A stretch of DNA of 32,266 nucleotides from Clostridiaceae bacterium (GCA_016297645.1 JAEDGF010000020.1:1-32266); one strand, 5' to 3'; shown: positions 7,700 through 22,733, counted from the first letter of the stretch. The notes: a model not told the origin generated them from the sequence alone. Translations and numbers: made by a program.

Positions 7700-9763
7700 T
7701 TATTTTTTGCAGATAGCTTCTGCAATTGATTTGGGAACCTGAGCGTAGTGGCTGGGTTCCATAACATACTGACCGCGTCCCTGTGTCTTGGAACGGAGAT
7801 CGGTAGCATAACCGAACATTGAAGAAAGCGGAACATCGGCATTGACCTGAGTTGCGCCGTTGCGGTTCTCCTGATCTCTTATCATACCGCGGCGGGAGTT
7901 GATGTCGCCGATAACGGTACCGAGATAATCGTCGGGAACCGTAACTGCAATCTTCATGATAGGCTCCATGAGAACGCAGCCTGCTTTTTGAAGGGCATCT
8001 TTAAGAGCCATCGAGCCTGCGATCTTGAATGCCATTTCGGACGAGTCGACCTCATGATAAGATCCGTCGTAAAGCGTGCATTTGATGTCAACGACCGGGT
8101 AACCGGCGAGAACGCCCGATAAAAGTGCGCCTCTGACACCGGCTTCAACAGCCGGAATGTACTCCTTCGGGATAGCGCCGCCGACAACTTCGTTGACAAA
8201 CTCGAAGCCTTTTTCGGGGTTCGGCTCTATTCTCATCTTAACATGACCGTACTGACCGTGACCGCCGGACTGACGGGCGAACTTGGTATCGGTGTCGGCA
8301 GCCTTTGTAGCGGTTTCGCGGTATGCAACCTGCGGAGCGCCTACATTGGCTTCGACCTTGAATTCGCGGAGCATTCTGTCTACGATGATTTCAAGGTGAA
8401 GTTCACCCATACCGGCAATGATCGTCTGACCGGTTTCTTCATCGGTATAATACTTGAAGGTGGGGTCCTCTTCGGAGAGCTTCATAAGAGCAATGCCCAT
8501 CTTCTCCTGACCGGCTTTGGTCTTGGGCTCGATGGCAACTCTGATAACGGGCTCCGGGAACTCCATCTGTTCAAGGATAATGGGAGCTTTCTCCGAGCAG
8601 AGAGTATCACCGGTGGTGGTGTTCTTGACACCTACAACCGCGCAGATATCGCCGCAATAGCACTGTTCGAGGTCGGCTCTGTGGTTAGCGTGCATTTGAA
8701 GTATTCTGCCCAGACGCTCGCTCTTGCCCTTAGTCGAGTTGTAAACGGTGGAGCCTGCACAGGCAATACCGGAATAAACTCTTGTGAAGCAGAGTTTACC
8801 TACAAACGGGTCGGTTGCAATCTTGAATGCAAGCGCCGAGAAGGGAGCGTCATCGGAAACTTCGCGTGTAATATCCTCGCCTGTTGCGGGATCGGTACCG
8901 TGAACGGCGCCGATGTCAAGGGGCGAAGGAAGATAGTCAACAACGGCGTCAAGAAGCTTCTGAACGCCCTTGTTGCGGTAAGAGGTACCGCATACGACGG
9001 GAACCATGCTGTTTGCGATGGTGGACTTACGGATAGTTCTCTTTATCTCGTCGATAGTAAGCTCTTCACCGTTGAAGTACTTCTCCATAAGCTCGTCGTC
9101 CATCTCTGCGACATGCTCGATAAGAGCGTCACGATACTTCTGAGCAAGCTCCATCATATCGTCGGGGATGGGAACGACCTCGGTTTTAAGACCTTCCTTG
9201 TCGTCGTATATGGTAGCGTTCATTTCTACGAGGTCGATTATGCCCTTGAAGTCGTTTTCGGCTCCGATGGGAAGCTGAATCGGGACGGCGTTGCATTTAA
9301 GCCTGTCCTTCATCATCTGAATGACATTATAGAAATCCGCGCCCATGATGTCCATCTTATTAACATAGACCATTCTCGGGACATGGTACTTATCAGCCTG
9401 ACGCCAAACGGTTTCGGACTGAGGCTCAACGCCGCCCTTTGCGCAAAGCACGGTTACGGAGCCGTCGAGAACTCGCAGCGAGCGTTCAACTTCAACGGTG
9501 AAGTCAACGTGGCCGGGAGTGTCGATGATATTGATGCGGTGTCCCTTCCAGAAGCAGGTCGTAGCGGCGGAGGTAATTGTGATACCTCTCTCCTGCTCCT
9601 GCTCCATCCAGTCCATAGTAGCGGCGCCGTCGTGCGTTTCGCCGAGCTTATGGTTGATACCCGTATAGAAAAGAATTCTCTCGGTAGTGGTAGTTTTACC
9701 GGCATCGATATGAGCCATAATACCGATATTTCTTGTTAAGTCAAGTGATACCTGCCTGGGCAT
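7700..9763 (-). CDS. fusA: Elongation factor G
   Basis: A 687-residue translocase GTPase that moves tRNA and mRNA on the ribosome and, with RRF, recycles subunits. The start is the ATG ending at 9763 (MPRQVSLDLTRNIG). A TTG four codons upstream is rejected because it overlaps the GGAGG ribosome-binding site. The G domain shows HIDAGKTTTTERIL, the switch I sequence EQERGITITSAATT, DTPGHVDF and VNKMD. Domains II to V follow, with the domain IV motif GGHGQYGHVKM and the C-terminal SMFGYATDLRSKTQGRGQ. Length is typical of canonical EF-G rather than the ribosome-protection proteins (TetM type) or EF-G2. It sits 45 nt after rpsG in the usual str order. Confidence 0.98.
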   Translation of the reverse strand: MPRQVSLDLTRNIGIMAHIDAGKTTTTERILFYTGINHKLGETHDGAATMDWMEQEQERGITITSAATTCFWKGHRINIIDTPGHVDFTVEVERSLRVLDGSVTVLCAKGGVEPQSETVWRQADKYHVPRMVYVNKMDIMGADFYNVIQMMKDRLKCNAVPIQLPIGAENDFKGIIDLVEMNATIYDDKEGLKTEVVPIPDDMMELAQKYRDALIEHVAEMDDELMEKYFNGEELTIDEIKRTIRKSTIANSMVPVVCGTSYRNKGVQKLLDAVVDYLPSPLDIGAVHGTDPATGEDITREVSDDAPFSALAFKIATDPFVGKLCFTRVYSGIACAGSTVYNSTKGKSERLGRILQMHANHRADLEQCYCGDICAVVGVKNTTTGDTLCSEKAPIILEQMEFPEPVIRVAIEPKTKAGQEKMGIALMKLSEEDPTFKYYTDEETGQTIIAGMGELHLEIIVDRMLREFKVEANVGAPQVAYRETATKAADTDTKFARQSGGHGQYGHVKMRIEPNPEKGFEFVNEVVGGAIPKEYIPAVEAGVRGALLSGVLAGYPVVDIKCTLYDGSYHEVDSSEMAFKIAGSMALKDALQKAGCVLMEPIMKIAVTVPDDYLGTVIGDINSRRGMIRDQENRNGATQVNADVPLSSMFGYATDLRSKTQGRGQYVMEPSHYAQVPKSIAEAICKK

Positions 9764-9808
9764 AATTTCCTCCAAAAAAATGAACTTATGATAATGATAA
9801 TCGAACGA

Positions 9809-10279
9809 TTACCAGCGGAAGTGCGAGAAAGCCTTGTTGGCTTCTGCCATCTTGTGTGTATCTTCGCGCTTTTTGTATGCCGAACCGGTCTGGTTTACGG
9901 CATCCATGATCTCGTTAGCAAGTCTTTCCTTCATGGTTCTCTCGCCTCTGCTTCTGGAATAGAGAGTGATCCATCTCAGACCGAGAGTCTGGCGTCTTTC
10001 GGGACGGACCTCCATGGGGACCTGATAGGTTGAACCGCCGACTCTGCGAGCCTTAACTTCAAGCAAGGGCATAACATTTTCCATGGCTGCCTCAAATACT
10101 TCAAGGGGTTCCTTACCTGTTTTTTCTCTTATGATGTCAAATGCGTCGTAAACTATTTTCTGAGCTACGCCCTTTTTGCCATCATACATAACACTGTTGA
10201 TAAGTCGTGTTACAAGTTTTGAGTTGTAAAGCGGATCGGGCAAAACATCTCGTTTTGCTATATTGCCTCTTCTTGGCAC
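9809..10279 (-). CDS. rpsG: 30S ribosomal protein S7
   Basis: A 156-residue protein that nucleates assembly of the 3' domain of 16S rRNA and contacts tRNA at the E site. The start is a GTG ending at 10279, giving VPRRGNIAKRDVLPDPLYNS, with AAGGAGG 8-9 nt upstream. An ATG five codons upstream overlaps that ribosome-binding site and is rejected. The conserved core GGSTYQVPMEVRPERRQTLG and the C-terminus KKREDTHKMAEANKAFSHFRW are typical, and the length equals the usual 156. It is separated from rpsL by 154 nt that include a long hairpin. This is a candidate for translational feedback, since S7 binds the S12-S7 intercistronic region in E. coli. Confidence 0.97.
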   Translation of the reverse strand: MPRRGNIAKRDVLPDPLYNSKLVTRLINSVMYDGKKGVAQKIVYDAFDIIREKTGKEPLEVFEAAMENVMPLLEVKARRVGGSTYQVPMEVRPERRQTLGLRWITLYSRSRGERTMKERLANEIMDAVNQTGSAYKKREDTHKMAEANKAFSHFRW

Positions 10280-10340
10280 TTTACTTCCCTCCTTCATAGT
10301 AATGATATCATAGGTACTCGAGCGACAAATTCCCGTTGCG

Positions 10341-10377
10341 CCAATGAGAGGTTTACATATATATAAACTCACATTGG
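10341..10377 (-). promoter_or_regulatory. Hairpin in the rpsL-rpsG gap, possible S7 feedback site
   Basis: Minus strand: outer stem CCAATG/CATTGG, internal loop, inner stem GTTTA/TAAAC closing TATATATG. It lies about 60 nt upstream of the rpsG start. There is no T-run, so it is not a terminator. The regulatory role is inferred by analogy with S7 autoregulation in E. coli. Confidence 0.45.
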
Positions 10378-10433
10378 TGAATAAATCATCTTTGCAAGAG
10401 AAGATTTTGTCATTTTCGAATCAAAGCGAAGGC

Positions 10434-10856
10434 TTATTTCTTCTTGGCCTTGGCTTTCTTTGCTCCGTACTTGGAGCGGGCCTGCATTCTGCCGTTAACG
10501 CCCTGAGCATCAAGAGTTCCGCGAACGATGTGATAACGCACACCGGGAAGATCCTTAACACGGCCGCCTCTGATAAGAACAACGGAGTGCTCCTGCAAGT
10601 TGTGGCCTACGCCGGGGATATACGCAGAAACCTCGATTCCGTTTGTCAAACGAACTCTGGCAAGCTTTCTGAGAGCAGAGTTGGGCTTTTTGGGTGTGTC
10701 GGTCTTGACGACTGTGCAAACACCGCGCTTCTGGGGAGAATTGTGGTCAGTCATAACATTCTTCTTGGAGTTAAGACCTTTTCCGAGAGCGGGAGCCTTC
10801 GACTTTTTCTCAAGAGTTTTTCTGCTGTTGCGCACAAGCTGGTTAAAGGTTGGCAA
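10434..10856 (-). CDS. rpsL: 30S ribosomal protein S12
   Basis: A 140-residue decoding-centre protein. The start is TTG ending at 10856, placed 8 nt after a strong GGAGGT. It gives the expected N-terminus (M)PTFNQLVRNSRK; the frame is open further upstream but carries no ribosome-binding site. The firmicute-type insertion (LGKGLNSKKNVMTDHNSPQKRG) is present. TPKKPNSALRK keeps the lysine (Lys56 here) equal to E. coli Lys42, and RGGRVKDLPG keeps the second streptomycin-related lysine. The S12 sites are therefore of the wild-type, streptomycin-sensitive form. The C-terminus ends in a Lys/Ala tail (KKAKAKKK). It is the first gene of the str operon with its own promoter after rpoC. The small L7Ae-like gene often found between rpoC and rpsL in Firmicutes is absent. 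Confidence 0.97.
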   Translation of the reverse strand: MPTFNQLVRNSRKTLEKKSKAPALGKGLNSKKNVMTDHNSPQKRGVCTVVKTDTPKKPNSALRKLARVRLTNGIEVSAYIPGVGHNLQEHSVVLIRGGRVKDLPGVRYHIVRGTLDAQGVNGRMQARSKYGAKKAKAKKK

Positions 10857-10892
10857 GTATGTGCACCTCCTTACAAATAGTTTTATATATCG

Positions 10893-10925
10893 AAAAGGGA
10901 GCCGTTCGTGCGAACTCTCCCTTTT
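10893..10925 (-). promoter_or_regulatory. Leader hairpin of the str operon (attenuator or terminator-like)
   Basis: Minus strand: AAAAGGGAG pairs with CTCCCTTTT around an inner stem GTTCG/CGAAC. It starts about 20 nt after the predicted transcription start and ends about 35 nt before the rpsL ribosome-binding site. The four T are within the stem and are followed by CGATAT, so it could act as a weak terminator for rpoC read-through or as an attenuator. Confidence 0.5.
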
Positions 10926-10953
10926 TGATAGTTTAATCTTCGCACGATTTAGC

Positions 10954-10983
10954 ATTTTACCATTTTCGCGAGTGTTTTGTCAA
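10954..10983 (-). promoter_or_regulatory. SigA-type promoter of rpsL-rpsG-fusA
   Basis: Minus strand: perfect TTGACA (10978-10983), 18 nt spacer, TAAAAT (10954-10959) preceded by TG for an extended -10. It lies in the 175-nt rpoC-rpsL gap, with a leader of about 90 nt. Confidence 0.85.
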
Positions 10984-11031
10984 CACCTTTTACAAAGATT
11001 TTATATGATTTTCGTTAAATCTGCCGAAAAA

Positions 11032-14622
<3,591 letters not shown>

Positions 14623-14667
14623 TAAGTCAGCAGCTCCTTTTTCAGAAATTTAGGATAACCTGATTTA

Positions 14668-18516
<3,849 letters not shown>

Positions 18517-18683
18517 TTAGAAAATCACTCCGTTCTGAATTTTTCCGTCTGTTCGGCAGAGCGGCGGCAACGCCCGAAACAGGATTTTTCCCGCCTGCCG
18601 AACAGATACAACGCTCTTTATCCTGCTCTCCGGACGGGCGGCAGTTCAAAATAAAGAGGATATTCGTATCCATTATAATGCAG
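18517..18683 (-). promoter_or_regulatory. Structured 5' leader of rpoB
   Basis: About 167 nt from the predicted transcription start to the ATG. In RNA order: hairpin I GGATA-CGAA-TATCC (18659-18671). Hairpin II is CTCTTTAT/ATAAAGAG (18614-18658), a perfect 8-bp outer stem with an inner CTGC/GCAG. Hairpin III is CTGTTCGGCAG/CTGCCGAACAG (18549-18605), a perfect 11-bp stem with an inner GCGG/CCGC. The GGAGTGA ribosome-binding site follows about 20 nt later. There is no T-run, so hairpin III is not a plain terminator. The stems are seen directly; a regulatory role is inferred. Confidence 0.6.
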
Positions 18684-18689
18684 TTTATA

Positions 18690-18718
18690 ATAATACATTA
18701 TGCCGGCGGCATTGTCAA
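18690..18718 (-). promoter_or_regulatory. SigA-type promoter of rpoB-rpoC
   Basis: Minus strand: perfect TTGACA (18713-18718), 17 nt spacer, TATTAT (18690-18695). It is the best promoter upstream of rpoB. Confidence 0.85.
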
Positions 18719-18783
18719 GTTCTTTTTTCAAAAATTTTCTTTTATTGTATATATACGGGATTACTAAAAGTTTTTACAATTTT

Positions 18784-18843
18784 AAAAAAAAGACCGCCGA
18801 AGCCGCCGTAAAACGCGTTTTATTTGCGCATTTTCAACGGCAG
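18784..18843 (-). terminator. Terminator-like hairpin after the HD gene
   Basis: Minus strand: CTGCCGT, a 2-nt bulge and AAAATGCG pair with CGCGTTTT and ACGGCGG (18803-18843), about 15 bp including two G-T pairs. A run of eight T (18784-18791) follows but is separated by 11 nt, so termination here is plausible rather than certain. Confidence 0.4.
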
Positions 18844-18858
18844 CTCCGTCTGTTTTTT

Positions 18859-19497
18859 TCATATTCGGTTTATCTCTCTGAAAAATTCCGCGAGGAAATC
18901 TTCGAGAAAGGCGTGCCGCCGGGCGGCTTCGCTTTTTGCCGAGTCAGTGTTCATCATGTCTTTAAGGAGCAGCAGTTTTTCGTAAAAGTGATTGATACTG
19001 CAATTTTTCCCGGCGTAATACGCTTCTTCTCCGACACCCGTGTCGGGCTTTTCGCCCGGCTCGTATATTTTTCTGCCGACGCTGCCGCCGTAGGCAAAGC
19101 ACCGCGCAATACCGACAGCACCGACGGCATCGAGCCTATCGGCATCCTGAACGACCTTGCCCTCCAAGGTTGACGGAACGACCGAGTCGGTACCCTTGAA
19201 CGACACCTCGTCTATTATCTTCACTACCCTTTCGGCAATTTCGTCGGGAATCCCGTTTTTACGCATAAAGCGCCTTGCGTTATCTTTGTTTTTGCTCGTT
19301 TCGGGAGAGAGCTTGCGGTCGTCCGCATCGTGGAGCGCCGCCGCAAGCGCGCAGATATCGCAGTCCGCATTCTCCTCATGAGCCAGACGAACCGCCGTAT
19401 TGAAAACGCGCTCTATATGTCCGGAATCGTGTCCGCCGCTGTCTTTTTCGCACAGTGCTTTGGCATATTCGAGCGCTTTATATACAACCGCTTGCAC
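18859..19497 (-). CDS. HD-domain metal-dependent phosphohydrolase
   Basis: A 212-residue cytosolic protein of the HD superfamily. The expected ligands are visible: His23 and His27 in GGHDSGHIERV, the His56-Asp57 doublet in ALHDADDRK, and Asp118 in VVQDADRLDAVGA. The arrangement resembles YedJ-type HD hydrolases rather than (p)ppGpp synthetases or HD-GYP proteins. The natural substrate cannot be told from sequence. The start is GTG ending at 19497, 6 nt after AGGAGG. The first 20 nt overlap the 3' end of the C_GCAxxG_C_C gene, so the two are probably translationally coupled. It is the last gene of the fba operon. Confidence 0.85.
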   Translation of the reverse strand: MQAVVYKALEYAKALCEKDSGGHDSGHIERVFNTAVRLAHEENADCDICALAAALHDADDRKLSPETSKNKDNARRFMRKNGIPDEIAERVVKIIDEVSFKGTDSVVPSTLEGKVVQDADRLDAVGAVGIARCFAYGGSVGRKIYEPGEKPDTGVGEEAYYAGKNCSINHFYEKLLLLKDMMNTDSAKSEAARRHAFLEDFLAEFFREINRI

Positions 19498-19942
19498 AAA
19501 GCACCTCCTGAGTTATCCTTGCCGCCGTCCGGATACATTTTATGCACGGGCGTCCGGCGTAGAATTCCGGCGTACGGACGGACGACACCGGCGAATACGG
19601 CTGCTGCCCGATGCCGAGAATGTCGCGGCACACAAAAGAACCGAACTGCGCCGAAAAATCGTCCATACATTTCGATATCATCGCGTAGACCTCGTTTTTG
19701 CGCTCGGTGTTGTCCGTGTCGCCGTTGCCGAGAAGGCAGCCGAGAGTCATGGTCATGCCGCACACCGCTCCGCACACCTCGCGTCGTCTGCCGAAGCCGC
19801 CGCCGAACCCCGAGCTGATTTTAAGCGCCGCCTCCGTCGAAAAGCCCGTAACATCACAAAAGGCTGCAAACACAGCCTGAGAGCAGTTGCAGCCTTCGCG
19901 AAAGAGCTTTTCAGCCTTGTCGGCATAAAAAGCATTGTCCAT
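19478..19942 (-). CDS. C_GCAxxG_C_C family putative redox protein
   Basis: A 154-residue cysteine-rich protein. It follows the family layout: an N-terminal REGCNCSQAVFAAF block, a Gly-rich FGGGFGRRREVCGAVCGM segment, GCLLG, and C-terminal FVCRDILG and CIKCIRTAARI. The conserved cysteines suggest a metal or redox centre, and the family has no agreed biochemical function. There is no signal peptide. The ATG lies 3 nt after the fba stop codon with only a weak AAGG upstream, so translation probably depends on fba. Its 3' end overlaps the HD gene by 20 nt. Confidence 0.85.
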   Translation of the reverse strand: MDNAFYADKAEKLFREGCNCSQAVFAAFCDVTGFSTEAALKISSGFGGGFGRRREVCGAVCGMTMTLGCLLGNGDTDNTERKNEVYAMISKCMDDFSAQFGSFVCRDILGIGQQPYSPVSSVRTPEFYAGRPCIKCIRTAARITQEVLCASGCI

Positions 19943-19945
19943 ATT

Positions 19946-20809
19946 TTACGCCTTGTTGACGGAACCGAACAGCTCCATCTTTTCTCTTACGGTCGCCTTG
20001 ATTCCTTCGCAGCCGGGAGCGAGGAGCTTTCTCGGGTCGAAGCCCTTGCCTTCAAGATCCTTGCCGGCTTCGATGTATTTGCGTGTTTCTGCCGCAAAGG
20101 CGAGCTGGCACTCGGTGTTGACATTTATCTTGGAAACACCGAGAGAAATTGCTTCCTTTATCATCTCTGCGGGGATTCCCGTACCGCCGTGGAGAACGAG
20201 GGGCATTGTGCCGGTCTTTTCCTGAATCTTGGCAAGAACATCAAATCTGAGTCCCGCCCAGTTTGCCGGATATTTGCCGTGGATGTTGCCGATACCTGCG
20301 GCAAGCATATCCACGCCGAGGTCGGCAATGCGTTTGCACTCATCGGGATCGGCAACCTCGCCGCCGCCGATAACGCCGTCCTCTTCGCCGCCGATAGCGC
20401 CGACTTCCGCCTCAACGGAAATACCGAGAGCCTTTGCGTCTTTGATGATCTGCTTTGTGCGCTCAACATTTTCTTCAATCGAATAATGAGAGCCGTCGAA
20501 CATTACGGACGAGAAGCCCGCCTTCATTGCGGCATAAGCGCCGTCGTATGAACCGTGGTCGAGGTGAAGTGCAACGGGAACGGTAGTGCCGAGAGTTTTG
20601 AGTATCTCTTTGGTCATTGCCGCTACGGTGTTGAAACCGCACATATATTTTGCAGCGCCCTCGGATACGCCGAGGATTACGGGAGAATGAAGTTCCTCCG
20701 CTACTTGAAGGATGCATTTTGTCCATTCAAGGTTGTTGATATTAAAGTGACCTACGGCATATTTGCCGGCTTTTGCCGCTTTAAGCATTTCTGCTGCCGA
20801 AACTAACAT
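19946..20809 (-). CDS. fba: Class II fructose-bisphosphate aldolase
   Basis: A 287-residue zinc-dependent aldolase that splits fructose 1,6-bisphosphate into glyceraldehyde 3-phosphate and dihydroxyacetone phosphate in glycolysis and runs in reverse in gluconeogenesis. Class II features are visible: HLDHG with Asp84 and His85, the EAEVGAIGG block, the zinc histidines in NIHGKYP and VLHGGTG, and the substrate-phosphate motif SKINVNTE. Length is normal for the short class IIB type. The close relatives tagatose-bisphosphate aldolase (GatY/KbaY) share this fold, but the lack of galactitol genes nearby favours Fba. GGAGG lies 9 nt before the ATG. It is the first gene of a three-gene operon. Confidence 0.93.
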   Translation of the reverse strand: MLVSAAEMLKAAKAGKYAVGHFNINNLEWTKCILQVAEELHSPVILGVSEGAAKYMCGFNTVAAMTKEILKTLGTTVPVALHLDHGSYDGAYAAMKAGFSSVMFDGSHYSIEENVERTKQIIKDAKALGISVEAEVGAIGGEEDGVIGGGEVADPDECKRIADLGVDMLAAGIGNIHGKYPANWAGLRFDVLAKIQEKTGTMPLVLHGGTGIPAEMIKEAISLGVSKINVNTECQLAFAAETRKYIEAGKDLEGKGFDPRKLLAPGCEGIKATVREKMELFGSVNKA

Positions 20810-20845
20810 GGTTTTTTTCCTCCGTTACTTTATTTTTCGTCTATA

Positions 20846-20874
20846 ATTATAAATACAATTTACGGAAAAATCAA
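20846..20874 (-). promoter_or_regulatory. SigA-type promoter of the fba operon
   Basis: Minus strand: TTGATT (20869-20874), 17 nt spacer, perfect TATAAT (20846-20851). Its -35 is only 7 nt from the -35 of the divergent plus-strand promoter. Confidence 0.75.
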
Positions 20875-20881
20875 TATTTAA

Positions 20882-20910
20882 TTGCAGTAATTCCGAAAAT
20901 ATGTTAAAAT
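20882..20910 (+). promoter_or_regulatory. SigA-type promoter of the zinc-ribbon and flavoprotein genes
   Basis: Plus strand: TTGCAG (20882-20887), 17 nt spacer, TAAAAT (20905-20910) preceded by TG for an extended -10. The leader is about 85 nt. Confidence 0.7.
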
Positions 20911-21001
20911 GGGTTTTGAATCGGAAAATCTAATATCAAACGGCAATACAAAAAGCGGCGCACAAGACCCGGCGCACAGGTAAAAGAAAGGACGGAACGG
21001 C

Positions 21002-21457
21002 ATGAACTCATTTTTCGGCAGACTAAGGGAATTTTTCAGGGGCAGATACGGAGTCGACGCACTGTCGCGTTTTCTCGTGATACTGTCGGCGGTGTTTTGG
21101 GTGTTGTGCCTTTTTGTGCGTTTTACACCGCTGCGCATACTTTACGCCGTCTTTTCGGTGCTCAATTCCGGACTTTATATTTTTGTGCTGGTGAGAGCGC
21201 TGTCGAAGGACATCTCGGCAAGGGAGCTTGAAAACGAGCGCTATTTGCAGCTGCGCTCGCGCGTTATACCGAAATGGGAGCGGATAAAAGCGAGCTTTTC
21301 CGACCGTGAGCACGCTTTCAGAAACTGTCCGCGCTGCGGGGGGCTTCTGCGCCTGCAAAAAATAAGCGGCAGACACACGGCAAGGTGTCCGAACTGCAAT
21401 GCAACATTTAAGGTTTTCATCATAGGCGGCAAAAGAAACCGCCGCAGCAAAAAGTAA
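21002..21457 (+). CDS. Membrane protein with C-terminal zinc ribbon, unknown function
   Basis: A 151-residue protein of no named function that I recognise. It has a basic N-terminus, two closely spaced membrane helices (about residues 21-40 and 44-66), a charged helical linker, and a C-terminal zinc ribbon with Cys109, Cys112, Cys129 and Cys132 (NCPRCGG and RCPNCNATF). It ends in a very basic tail (GGKRNRRSKK) that could touch nucleic acid or phospholipid. By the positive-inside rule, the ribbon is probably cytosolic. AAAGGA lies about 10 nt before the ATG. It is 34 nt upstream of the flavoprotein gene and probably co-transcribed with it. Confidence 0.8.
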   Translation: MNSFFGRLREFFRGRYGVDALSRFLVILSAVFWVLCLFVRFTPLRILYAVFSVLNSGLYIFVLVRALSKDISARELENERYLQLRSRVIPKWERIKASFSDREHAFRNCPRCGGLLRLQKISGRHTARCPNCNATFKVFIIGGKRNRRSKK

Positions 21458-21491
21458 AGCATACGGAAATCACATAAGAAGGAACTGAAAG

Positions 21492-22733
21492 ATGACAAAA
21501 CTTCTGATAATCGGCGGCGGCGCCGCAGGACTCACGGCGGCGGGCTTTGCCGCACAGCGCGGTATCGACACGACCGTGCTGGAACGAAACGCCCGTCCAG
21601 CGCGAAAGCTGATGATAACCGGCAAGGGCCGCTGCAATGTTACAAACGCCTGCACGCTGATAAACGAACTCATGGACGCTGTCCCCGTCAACAACCGTTT
21701 TCTGTACGGGGCTTTTTCACGCTTCATGCCCTCCGACACGATAGACCTTTTTGAAGGGCTGGGAGTCCCGTTGAAGATAGAACGGGGCAACAGGGTCTTT
21801 CCCGAATCGGATAAGGCTGCGGATATCGTCGACGCGCTCGTAAAATTTGCTCAAAAAAGCGGTGCGAAAATAAAAACCGACACGCGCGTTTCGGCTCTCA
21901 TCACGGAAAACGGCGAAATAACGGGCGTAAAAACAGAAAAAGGAGAGCATATCTCCGCCGACGCGGTCATAATAGCAACCGGCGGAAAGAGCTACCCGCT
22001 CACCGGCTCCACCGGCGACGGCTACACGCTTGCAAAGAGCGTCGGACACACGGTAACGCCGCTCAAAGGCTCGCTTGTTCCGCTTGAAACGGAAGAGGAC
22101 TGGTGCAGAGAATGCACCGGGCTTTCGCTCAAAAATGTTTCGCTGAGCGTATACGACAACGAAAAATTCAAAGAGGTCTATTCAGATTTCGGCGAAATGC
22201 TGTTCACCCACTTCGGTGTGTCGGGTCCCATGATTTTAAGCGCATCGTCACATATGCGCGACATAACCCCCGGGCGTTATGTCTGCACAGTGGACTTAAA
22301 ACCTGCATTAAGCGAAGAAAAGCTCGGAGAGCGCCTTATACGCGATTTTGCGGCTTCCCCGACAAAGGGACTGCCAACCGTATTAAGGGGGCTTCTGCCG
22401 AAGTCGCTTGTCCCGGTCATAACCGAAATGAGCGGCATTGATCCGTCTAAAAATGTAAACGGCATCACAAGGGATGAGCGGCGCGAGCTTGTGTACCTCC
22501 TGAAAAACCTGACCTTCACCGTTTCGCGCGAGCGCCCCATCGAGGAGGCAATCGTGACCTCGGGCGGCGTAAAGGTAAACGAAATAGACCCCAAAACGAT
22601 GCAGTCGAAAAAGTGCAAGGGGCTTTACTTCGCCGGAGAAGTGATTGATGTCGACGCTTACACCGGGGGCTTTAATCTGCAAATAGCGTTTGCGACGGGA
22701 GCCGCCGCCGGACGAAGCATCCCGACGGAATAA
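21492..22733 (+). CDS. HI0933/BaiN-type FAD-dependent oxidoreductase
   Basis: A 413-residue two-dinucleotide-binding-fold flavoprotein. The N-terminal FAD site is IIGGGAAGLTAAGFAA. The family signature RKLMITGKGRCNVTNA follows at about residue 37. The motif IIATGGKSYPLTGSTGDG is in the middle, and the C-terminal FAD loop is GLYFAGEVIDVDAYTGGFNL. Proteins of this family include BaiN, proposed to reduce bile-acid intermediates, and E. coli YhiN of unknown role. The bile-acid label should not be transferred here, because no other bai genes are present and the family is ubiquitous in Clostridia. GAAGGA lies 8 nt before the ATG. Confidence 0.9.
   Translation: MTKLLIIGGGAAGLTAAGFAAQRGIDTTVLERNARPARKLMITGKGRCNVTNACTLINELMDAVPVNNRFLYGAFSRFMPSDTIDLFEGLGVPLKIERGNRVFPESDKAADIVDALVKFAQKSGAKIKTDTRVSALITENGEITGVKTEKGEHISADAVIIATGGKSYPLTGSTGDGYTLAKSVGHTVTPLKGSLVPLETEEDWCRECTGLSLKNVSLSVYDNEKFKEVYSDFGEMLFTHFGVSGPMILSASSHMRDITPGRYVCTVDLKPALSEEKLGERLIRDFAASPTKGLPTVLRGLLPKSLVPVITEMSGIDPSKNVNGITRDERRELVYLLKNLTFTVSRERPIEEAIVTSGGVKVNEIDPKTMQSKKCKGLYFAGEVIDVDAYTGGFNLQIAFATGAAAGRSIPTE

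Noticed and set aside
8243..9739. A 498-codon open frame on the plus strand opposite fusA, and similar long frames opposite rpoC (569 and 594 codons) and rpoB (601 and 428 codons)
   Set aside because: They lie wholly or mostly antisense to unmistakable housekeeping genes, have no suitable ribosome-binding sites or recognisable domains, and are explained by strong codon bias leaving the opposite strand free of stops.
21492..22733. Naming the flavoprotein BaiN as a bile-acid enzyme
   Set aside because: The family is ubiquitous and no other bile-acid genes are present, so the specific name is not supported.
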